Of a DNA stretch of 64,000 bases, positions 45,301-53,864 are shown piece by piece. Source of the stretch: Amoebophrya sp. A120 (Eukaryota > Sar > Dinophyceae > Syndiniales > Amoebophryaceae); assembly GCA_905178155.1 (NCBI GenBank), contig CAJINV010000006.1:2235700-2299699 (forward strand). The letters are read 5' to 3'. The translations under genes were made by a program, and so were the position numbers. The notes beneath the pieces were generated by a model. The model had not been told where the DNA came from and searched no databases. It saw nothing but the letters and a program-made list of their open reading frames with translations. Position 1 is the first letter of the stretch; each line of letters opens with the position of its first letter.

Positions 45301-48300
45301 CTCTTCGGAGAAGCTGGCAAAATTTGGAAATTTTTTCAAGTTTTTCCAAGGTTCCCCGCCTTCGCATTACGAGCGGCCGGCCAAACTGTGGGCGGCCTCG
45401 GGGCTTCGTGCGATAGCCGGAGAGGCAAGGAAGGGAACAGAGCGGGGCAAGGCTGCCCAGCTGGTCGGCTTTGCGGCCTTGGTTGGGTTTACGGAAAAGC
45501 TAGCCAAACTTGCGAAATTTTGCCAAGTCTTTCCGAGGTTTTCCGCATTCGCATCACCAGCAGCCAACGCATGGCCCCCCTGGCTTCGCACGATAGCCGG
45601 AGGGGCACGGAGCAGGGCGCGCGGGGAAAGGCTGGCCGGCTGGACTGCTTTGCGGCCCTGCCTTGGTTTTCGGAGAAGCCGGCCAAGCTTGAGGGCTTGT
45701 CTTTTCGGGCTTTTCAAAATTTCCCGCGTTCGCTTTACCTACGGCCATTGCTTTGCCTCGGGGCTTCGTGCGATAGCCGAAGAAGCAAAGAACAGAGCGG
45801 GGCAAGGCTGCCCAGGCAGCTGGGCTGCTTCATGGCCTTGGATTTTCGGAGAAGCTTGCCAAACTTGAAAGCTTTCGAACTTTTCCAAGATTCCCCGCCG
45901 GCCTCCCTTCGCATTACCTGCGGCCAGTCTGTGGCCTCGGGGCTTCGCGCGAGAGCCGGAGAAGCAGGGAGCAGAGCGGGCCAAGGCTGGCCAACTGGGC
46001 CGCTTTGTCTGTGGCCTGGCTTACTTTTCGGAAAAGCTGGCCAAACTTGAGAAATTTTCTGAAGGCTGCCAGTCTTGGAAATACCTGCGGCCGGCCAAAA
46101 TGTGGCCTCGGGGCTTCGCGCGATACCCGGCACCCCAGGGACGGAACAGAGCGGGGCAAGGCTGGCCAACTGGATTGCTTTGCGCCCTTGGATTTTCGGA
46201 TAAGCTCGGCAAACTTGAAAAAGTTGCACGCTTTTCCAAGATTCCCCGCCTTCGCATTACTGACGGCCAAAATGGCGCCCCGGGGCTTCGCACGCGGAGC
46301 GGGCTGCAACCCCTCGAGAAATTTTCGCGCGTATTCGTCCCAGCAGAAGGCCTCTCCCTTCAAGACTCGGGGCGGGCCCCATACTCTTGCGCAAAGTTTT
46401 CAAATATTCCAGAACACAACCCCCGCCCGAATATTCGCGAGTATATCAGGGCAATCCGAAGCCCTTCGGAGAATATTCGCGCATATTCCAGGACAGTCCA
46501 GACCCCTACTGAGGCTGTTCGCGAATATTCCACCACGGACGCAACACCTTCCCCGGCTGTTGGCGAATATTCCCCGAGCACCCGAAGACCCGGGGCGGGC
46601 CCTACACTCTTGCGAAATGTTTCCGGATATTCCAGAACACAACCCCCGCCCGAATATTCGGATACATATTTATCACGGCGGTCCGGAGCCCCCCGGGAAA
46701 TATTCGCGAGCATTCCAGAGCACGACCCCTTCCCCGACTCTTCGCGAATCTTCCAGAACCAAACCCCCCCCCGACTATTCGCGAATATTCCAACCAGGAA
46801 AACCGGGAGACTCCTGGCGGGCCCAATATTCTTGCGAAATATTCCCGAACATTCCAGAACACAAGAACCCCCGCCCGAATGTCCGCGAATATTTCAGGGC
46901 AATCCGAAGCCCCTTGGGACTTGCTCTCGAATATTCCAGAACCAACAAAACCCCCTCCCCGGCTCTTCGCGAATATTCCAGAGGAAGCGAAACTACCCTT
47001 GGCCCGCCTCTTCGCGAATATTCTTTCTAGGAGCATACCCCTGCAGACCCCTGGCGGGCCTCCTGCTCCTGCGAAATATTTCCGAATATTCCAGAACACA
47101 ACCCCCGCCCAGATATTTTTGACTATACCAGGGCAGCCCGAAGCCCCTTGGAGGGGATCGTCCAGTCTTAACTGGCCGACTGATGCCCGAAGGCCCGATA
47201 CCGTATAGAATCCGAGGACTCGAGATAACTAGACGCGGCGCATCATAGCTTCTAGCTTCCGAAGAAGCATAATCTGCTAGGCTCCGAGGAGAATTAATTA
47301 CAAATCGGTTTGCTTAGTGAATCGTCACTGGATCGGTAAGATCTAGTCTCCGAGGAGCTCTCAATAGTCGTATAGCCTCCAAAGAGTATTTTTTTGATAA
47401 CTGCTTGCTGTCGCTTGCGAGTCTCTTTTTTTTTGGCGATGCTGAGAAAGGCTCCGAGGAGCAAATATCAAGTTCATCGAGGTAAGGTTGATTTTATCCA
47501 AAGTTAGTTCGCCGAAGCCCCTTGGAAAGTATTCGCGAATAATCCAGAGCAAAACCCTTCCCCCGGCAATTCGCGAATATTCCACAACAGACCTCCGCTT
47601 CCGGCTGTTCGCGACTATTCTACGAACGCCCGGGGACTCGGGGTGGGCCCTATGCTCTTGCGAAATAATTGCGAATATTCGAGAACACAACCCCCGCCCG
47701 AATATTCGCGAGTATATCAGGACAGCGAGCCCACAGCCCCTTGGGAAGCCTCTGCGAGTATTCCAGAGCAAAACCCCCTCCCCGGCTCTTCGCGAATATT
47801 CCAGAACCAAACCCGCCCCGGGTTGTGCGCGAAGATTCTCCCGAAAGGACACCTGAAGACCCTTGGCGGGCCCGATAGGTGGTCTTGCGAAGTGTTTCGG
47901 AATATTTCAGAACACAGCCCCCGCCCGAATACTCGCGAATATACCAGGGCAGTCCGAAACCCCGGCCGGGGAGAGTGCTCGCAGATATTCCAGAACAAAA
48001 CCCCTGCCGCGGCTCTTCGCGTATATTCCACGAACAGCTGAAGGCTCTTGGCGGGCCTCATGCTTTTGGAGGTAAGTGCTTTCGAATATTCCAGAACACA
48101 ACCCCCGCCCGAATGTGCGCGGATATTCCAGAAGAAAACCCCTGCCCCGGCTATTTGCGGGCATTCTACTAAAAACGCTGGAAATCAGTCCGAGGCGCTT
48201 TTTTTCGGGCGCGATCGGCTTCTCCTTTATTTGCGAAAAGAAAAGGCAAAGAGCCAAAGTGCGTCAGACTTTCCTTCCGGGCTCTGGAATCAGACACCCC

Positions 48301-51300
48301 AGGCGACAGGCGGCGGCGACAGGCGACGCGACAGGCGAAACGACAGGTGGAGCGACAGGCGAAACGACAGGCGACGACGCCAGGCCAAAAGCTGCAGCGC
48401 TTCATGCGGTTCCGCACCAGCAGCAGCAACAAAAAAAAGCAAAGGGCTATTGAGTTCCGCGAGCAACAAAGCAGTTTTTTGATTTTTATTCACGTGCATA
48501 AAATAGTCCCGGTTTTTCGGATATGAATGCGCTGGCTATTTTTTACACATGAATAAAAATAAAAAAGTTGGCTTTTTCTTCTCGGAAGTAGCTGAGTCGT
48601 TGCGTTTTTTTGTTGCTGCTGCTGGTGCGGAACCGCGTGAGAAATTGCCACTTTTGGCCTGTCGCCGTCGCCTGTCGTTTCGCCTCTCCTTTCGCCTGTC
48701 GTTTCGCCTCTCCTTTCGCCTGTCGCCGTCGCCTCTCGTCCTCACCTGTCGCCGTCACCTGTCGTCTGGGGTATGTGAAAAAAATAGGTCTTTTGTTTTT
48801 CTTCACGTGCAAAAAATAATTAGTTTCTTCTTATCCGAAAAAATAATTAGTAATTAATTATTTTTTCGGATAAGAGTGAAGCAATTATTTTTATTTTTTG
48901 CACGTGAATAAAAATAAAAAAAACTATTTTTTTTTTGTCGAAAGTCAATAGCAATTTTATTTATTTTTTTGCTTGGAATGTCCATGCTGCTTGTGCGAAA
49001 CCGCATGGGAAGTTGCCACTTTTGGCCTGTCGTCGCCGCCTGTCGCTTCGCCTCTCCTTTCGCCTGTCGCTTCGCCTGTCCTTTCGCCTGTCGTTTCGCC
49101 TGTCGTTTCACCTCTCGCCGCCACCTGTCGCCGTCACCTCTCGCCGTCGCCTCTCGTCTGGGGTATGTGATTACAGAACCCGGAAGTCAAGCAATATAAA
49201 TATTAATCTCCTTCTCAACGTAAATCAGCATTACAAATTCAATTTTTAATGCTGAGCGAATTTGTAATGCAAATACTACTACGTAAGTACGATTACTTTT
49301 GCAATTCATATGTCTATCCCGTTCGCGAATTCTCAGGTTCTCTCTTTTGTTCAAGTTCTGGAGCACCTTCGGCACCGTTTTCGGGCCGTATAACAGTGCA
49401 CCAACCTTCCTCCCCCTCATTTGTATAGCATGAACGGCAATACTAGCATCGGCAAGAATGCCGGTTTTGCATGAGAAATTTGCAATGAAGTACTATATAT
49501 GCCAGCATTTGGGCTACGAGAACTTGTCATGCAAACAGTGCTAAAAGCGGCAAAGCGAGGATTGGTTATTTTGCATGACAAATCAGGGGGAGGGGGGATT
49601 GTGCACTGTCATAGGCCGAAGGTAACGGAGATCCCGCGGTCGTTCTTTCCCCAATAAAGTCGTTTGTTTACAAAAGAGCCTCCGTGGTCCTGCTGCCCGA
49701 GATGATTTATTTCAACCTGGTTTCTAAAAAGCTTCTTCGGCTTGTTGTTTTTATTCCTCTGCGTGGGGGAAATCGGCAGGGAGGCCGCGGAAATCAGGGT
49801 CGTTTTGCTTGTAAAGGATGCTCATGAACTGCAAAAGTACTATCGATATCGCACTCGTAGGAATTGCAATCATGCATTACAAATCTTCTTCTCAAGGTAA
49901 ATCCGCATCACAAAGTCTATTTCTCATGCTCAGAAAATTTGTAATGCATTTCTACGAAGATTACGATGCTTTTGCAGTTCATAATGCTGCAGGTGGGCCC
50001 CCGGAAGTTGTAGATGATACTGGTGCAGCTGCTGCTGCTGCTGCGTTGACCAAGGTTTGACTAACCGTGGTGGCGGACACCAAATTGTCTATGTGCATCA
50101 GACTCGAAGAGGATGTAGTTGCAGCTGTAGTTGTTCCAGCACGGAGAATATCCGTTGTAGTTGCGTGTGTTGCAGGACGAACAGAGTTGTTGTTGTCCAA
50201 AACCAAATCATCTTGCTCGTCCAGCATCATATTAACGTCCGCGTCGAAGCTCTCCAGAATTGGTGAAGACCCCGCACTGCTCGGCAAGGGTTCCATCTCG
50301 TCCTCTTCTATATGCAGCGCAAAAGGATCGCACTCGTGTACTTAAATGCATTACAAATTTCCGCAGCATGAGAAATGAAATTTGTAATGCGGATTTACCT
50401 CAACAAAAAGATTTGTGATGCATGATTGCAATACGAGTACGATACTTTTGCAGAGGATATTCCACCGGGTCGGACCACAGCAAATCGCACAACAACCCTT
50501 CCCCCGGCACGGCCGTCGGCCTTTGGATCATCCGAATGCGGTCCAGCGAGTCTAGTTCCGGGGACAAGCCGCCGTGCATACAGAGGATCTTCGCTTGGCG
50601 ATTATTGTTCGAGGGGTTTGTTGTAATGCTGTTCTGCATGACAGATGCTGCATTACTCGACAAAGTCGGAGACGTGTTGAAATGGATCACCGCGGCGACC
50701 GGCAGCACGTTAAAACTGTCGACAAAACACTTCCAGAGCTTCACGCCGTGTTGCTTGGAAAACCTTTTACACTCATCGTAAAACCCGTACACCCGGTTGA
50801 TGCACGGGCACTCGTGGTTCCCCCGGAGGAGAAAGGTTTGACCCGATGATGCTGTTCTACTTGTTCCGGGTAATTTGTCATGCTGTTTGTGTTTGGCAAG
50901 TAACACCATGGCGTAGAGCAGACAGACCACATCGATGCTGCGCATGCCGTATCCTGTGCAAAGGTATCGCACTCGTAGTAATTGCAGTCATGCATTACAA
51001 ATCTTTTTCTTAAGGTAGGTCCGCATTACAAATTTCATTTCTCATGCTAAGAGAATTTGTAATGCATTTATACGAGAAGTACGATACCTTTGCAATTCAT
51101 ATGCCACGGTCCACGTAATCGCCCAGGAAGAGGTAGGAGGAAGTGGATGAAGCAAGATTCTGCGGAGGCTGCAGGATTTCATTTTCTCCAGAAATTTTTT
51201 CCTGCTGGTCAACATTCAGAGCGGCTGCGTTTGAACCCGAATTATAAACCGAAGAGCTGGCTCTTCTTGCAGCTATCATCCTGTTCGCACGAGAGGACTG

Positions 51301-53864
51301 TGAGATTTCTTGGTTGACAAATTTCGATTGGGGTTCTTGAGAAAAAAACTGGTGGATGTGGTCACTATGAGGTAGAAATGCTTGTGGTTGATGTTCTTCC
51401 AGACGCTGTTGATCCGCAAAACTTCTAGACGAGTCCGCGGAGATTCGGCGTCGTTTCGCGAAGTGGATGTTGGATTCCTCGTCGTTTAGATTTGGATGCC
51501 GCGGTTGTGCAGCTGCCCATGGCACGTGGCCACTGAAGTTGTTACCGTTGCTGGTACCCTGTTGCATGATCATCTGTTGCTCACTGTCCTCCACGACACT
51601 CATGTTCACATTACTGCTCCGTTTCGACGAAGAAACCATGCTGTCCCCGCTGAGCCGGGCAGATTTATTTTGGAGGTCCTCGTGCCGCGCAGCTGCAGGT
51701 GCAGCTCCACCCACTTGTTCTTTCGATTCCCACTTTCCTTTGCGCACCAAGTCCTGGTTATCAAATGCAAAGATGTCTGGGTCTGGAAGAGTGTATGTTT
51801 GTCATGCTTGTCTGGCATGGCTCTTAAATCTGTCATACACGTTACCCAAGAGCCCCTCTTTGCTGTCATGCAGGAACGCAGATTGTCATGCATAATAGGC
51901 AACACCTAGAGGCTCAGAAGCTTGCAATGCTGAGCCAGAACTTGTGGCCTATTCATGATACGCCACCCAGCATCAGAAGTTTCCAGACCCAGACATTTTT
52001 ACAATCCATACTGGTAGCTCGGGCTGCTCGGCTGGTCGTGGCCCTTCATGTCTTCCAGGGTCTATCCCAAGAAAGAAGTAACTCACTGTAAACTTGTGAT
52101 GCGGGAACGGATCATGCAATCGACGGAAGCGTTTGTCTTCGACTAGCAAGAACGTAAGAAAGTTGCTAGCGTCGACGGCCTTTCCCGGTTCATCTTGAGA
52201 TAGAAACAAGCGCGGAGAGTAAATTTTCTTATGTCAACATGTAGAACATCAAACTGGAGACTACACTAACCCTGCAAAATCCTATACAACGACAGTGAAT
52301 GTTCACTTCTTTCGTGCGATAAGGTCCGCCCGAAATGCAGCAGTCCGGTTTTCAAGCTTTCGAACAGAAACCCACCGGACGAAGGGAGCGAGCGACGAGA
52401 CTGCTTACTGGAAAAATTCGAGCTATAATCCGCCGCTGCAAAAAGACTGTTGGAGCCAGCAGAAGATTCACCTTGGAGCAGCTTGCTCGGGTGCTGTTCT
52501 TGCTGCGCCCCCGCGCTGGAGAAAGATTGGAACAAGCCGCTATTTCGCTGGAGAACAAAGCTGCTATCATTGTTCCTCATCACGTGGTCCGCGGAGGCAG
52601 CATTGGCATTATGGGTACTAGTTGCACCATCGAGAGCTGCAGGTGGACCACCAAGGGATGCGCTCCTTCTCGGGCGAGGAAAGTCTGCAACCTCCGTCCC
52701 GCGTCGACGTGAAGAAGAGCCACAGTTCTTTGCAGCTGCTTGTAGTTCCTGACCGGCTCTTATTTTCACAGGCGACGTGCTGTCAAACACTCTGTTGCCA
52801 GCCTGTTGCCGTTGATGCAGTCCTGCGGGGAGAATCTCATGTGGATGATGTCCGGCGCTACTACTAGCTGCCACAAGACCACCACCAGTGCCGCCGACAG
52901 TAGTGCCAACTCCACCACCCCCTCCCCGCGGCACAGCATGATGCTTGTACGACGGGGGACTATCGAGCAGCAGATTTTTTGCCCCTTTGTGGAGGTTTTT
53001 GTTTTTTAACTTTAAATGTTGTCCGTGTTCTTGGTCGTCCTGGTGACGCAGTCCATCTCCGCCGCCGGCTCCGGAGGACTGAGAGCCACCGCTTTTCGAT
53101 GGTTGATTTTGCATGTTAGTCACAGCTTGGGCTCCTCCAAAGTGGTTCTCGTCCATTACGGTGTTTACGAGCGGCACGACAGGTTGGATTGTAGTGGAAG
53201 ATCCGTTGTACCATCCGGGTTCTTGTCCTTGACCTTGCTGTAGTAGTCCAGAAGTGGCTGCGCCGTAGTTGTAGCCGGCTACTCTCGATCCATCAATAGC
53301 TACTGTTTCTTGTTGAGCTTTCTCCTCCTCATTAGTAGAGGCAAAAATTCGAAGAAGATCCTCAAACTGTCCATGGACATCGCCGCAGACGTGGAGGTGC
53401 TGACTATGTTGACTCGAGGAACTTGTGGTTAACGATGAACTACCACGACCTGCTCCGTCGCTATAATTTTGAAGATTCCTACCTCTACTAGGACTGAAGC
53501 TGCTGGCCCCAGCACCTCCTGCAGTGGTGTTCTTATCGCAGTTCAGGTCGATTTCAAGCAGACTGCCCCACTCTTCGAGGAAAAACTTTCTGGCGTACCG
53601 GATGAGAATCAACACGTCCGCGATAGAGAGAATTTTCTGCGGCGGCCTGTCTTTCGGATTGGACAGAACCTTTCGGAGAACGCGCGTGAGTTTGGCGCGG
53701 TAGGGGTCTTGGTGTAGCAGTTCCTCTTGATGTGGCCCTCGTACGCGTGCTGTGGAACAAGAAGAGGAGACAAGGTTGTGGAGCTGTTCTTGTGTTGAAC
53801 CAGCGTCGCGGCCGTCGCGCATGATGGTGCCTCTGCCTGCACCTCCTTCAATAACTGGAGCCAT
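39317..53864 (-). CDS. PP1-type Ser/Thr protein phosphatase with giant insertions (11 exons, 1205 aa)
   Basis: Metallophosphatase removing phosphate from Ser/Thr. Exons (one TSD copy counted): 53864-52271, 52051-52011, 51753-51101, 50943-50460, 50305-49984, 49817-49614, 49383-49311, 40260-40207, 39940-39882, 39613-39535, 39371-39317; 3618 nt, exactly 1206 codons. Intron 52270-52052 is GT-AG; nine are introners, one of them ~9 kb (40266-49310). Catalytic motifs: [15 protein letters not shown] (about 160-174), [15 protein letters not shown] (about 753), [74 protein letters not shown] and [20 protein letters not shown]. All metal ligands expected for PP1 seem present. Low-complexity insertions of ~570 residues after GDVHG and ~150 residues after WSDP replace loops of a few residues in normal PP1. 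A possible GT donor just before the stop means one more exon cannot be excluded. Confidence 0.9.
39379..39534. mobile_element. Introner, family B, intron of the phosphatase gene
   Basis: Ends ATGAACTGCAAAAGTATCGT and ACGATACTTTTGCAGTTCAT. TSD AACGGTT at 39372-39378 and 39535-39541. Excision gives VVKSKPLLDEYE. Confidence 0.92.
39619..39881. mobile_element. Introner, family A, intron of the phosphatase gene
   Basis: Ends TATCAAATGCAAAAATGTCT and AGACATTTTTATATTTGATA. TSD AGAAC at 39614-39618 and 39882-39886. Excision restores [13 protein letters not shown]. Confidence 0.93.
39946..40206. mobile_element. Introner, family A, intron of the phosphatase gene
   Basis: Ends TATGAACTGCAAATATGTCT and CAGACATATTTGCATTGCAT-A. 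TSD TGCGC at 39941-39945 and 40207-40211. Excision restores [14 protein letters not shown]. Confidence 0.93.
40480..46300. repeat. Satellite array 1, about 33 copies of a ~177-bp GC-rich unit
   Basis: The landmark GGGGCTTCGCGCGATAGCCG recurs in diverged form from about 40,760 to 46,280 at spacings mostly of 165-192 bp, with a few short units (115-155). Each unit also carries AACAGAGCGGGGCAAGGCTG, CTTTGCGGCCTTGGGTTTTC and CGCATTACCTGCGGCCAA. Long ORFs in every frame here are products of the repeat and are not genes. The array lies wholly inside the giant introner. Confidence 0.92.
46380..48180. repeat. Satellite array 2, about seven copies of a ~225-bp unit
   Basis: The landmark CGAATATTCCAGAACACAAC recurs in diverged form near 46407, 46627, 46850, 47085, 47673, 47904 and 48085. 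Units are filled with TTCGCGAATATTCC-like palindromic motifs, CCCCGCCCGAATATTCG and GGCGGGCCC. Positions 47,165-47,510 are non-repetitive apart from several TCCGAGGAG motifs, and split the array. Confidence 0.88.
48290..49165. repeat. Inverted and direct repeats of a GACAGGCGA-rich block plus a long hairpin
   Basis: Arm 1 (about 48,290-48,450) ends GGTTCCGCACCAGCAGCAGC. Arm 2 (about 48,600-48,780) is its inverse (GCTGCTGCTGGTGCGGAACC then CGCCTGTCG repeats). A third, direct copy of arm 2 lies at about 48,985-49,165. Between them, 48,802-48,850 and 48,855-48,908 form a long inverted repeat (arms start TTCACGTGCAAAAAATAA). All lie inside the giant introner. Confidence 0.8.
49389..49613. mobile_element. 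Introner, family G, intron of the phosphatase gene
   Basis: C-rich inverted repeats CAGTGCACCAACCTTCCTCC and GGGGGATTGTGCACTG. TSD GGCCG at 49384-49388 and 49614-49618. 225 bp, only copy of this type. Excision restores ISVTFGPKTVPK. Confidence 0.88.
49823..49983. mobile_element. Introner, family B, intron of the phosphatase gene
   Basis: Ends CATGAACTGCAAAAGTACTA and ACGATGCTTTTGCAGTTCAT-A. TSD ATGCT at 49818-49822 and 49984-49988. Confidence 0.88.
50309..50459. mobile_element. Introner, family B, intron of the phosphatase gene
   Basis: Ends TATATGCAGCGCAAAAGGAT and CGATACTTTTGCAGAGGATA. Short TSD TTC at 50306-50308 and 50460-50462. Excision gives [14 protein letters not shown]. Confidence 0.82.
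50949..51100. mobile_element. Introner, family B, intron of the phosphatase gene
   Basis: Ends GTATCCTGTGCAAAGGTATC and GATACCTTTGCAATTCAT. TSD ATGCC at 50944-50948 and 51101-51105. The AAAGG variant is seen at both ends, so the two TIRs have covaried. Excision restores GDYVDRGMRSID. Confidence 0.92.
51759..52010. mobile_element. Introner, family A, intron of the phosphatase gene
   Basis: Ends TATCAAATGCAAAGATGTCT and AGACATTTTTACAATCCATA. TSD CTGGT at 51754-51758 and 52011-52015. Confidence 0.88.

Larger units (their letters stand above)
40266..49310. mobile_element. Giant introner, family B, 9045 bp, interior replaced by satellite DNA
   Basis: The left ~55 bases (TATCCTGTGCAAAAGTATCG... 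to GCATGACAAA at 40320) and the right ~105 bases (from about 49,207 to TTTTGCAATTCATA at 49310) are the two parts of an ordinary ~150 bp family B introner. TSD TGTCT lies on both sides, at 40261-40265 and 49311-49315. About 8.9 kb of satellites and inverted repeats separates the parts. Splicing out the whole interval joins [18 protein letters not shown] to LVLRAHQVVQ in frame within the phosphatase. Confidence 0.88.

Noticed and set aside
40307-48482. Dozens of ORFs of 60-340 codons in every frame
   Set aside because: They arise from GC-rich tandem satellites without stop codons. Their translations repeat with the satellite period and have no domains. The region is inside an intron.
6715-52010. 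Regularly repeated ~30 bp motifs resembling a CRISPR array
   Set aside because: The repeats are terminal inverted repeats of dispersed introners at gene-specific sites with TSDs. Spacing is irregular and the genome is eukaryotic.
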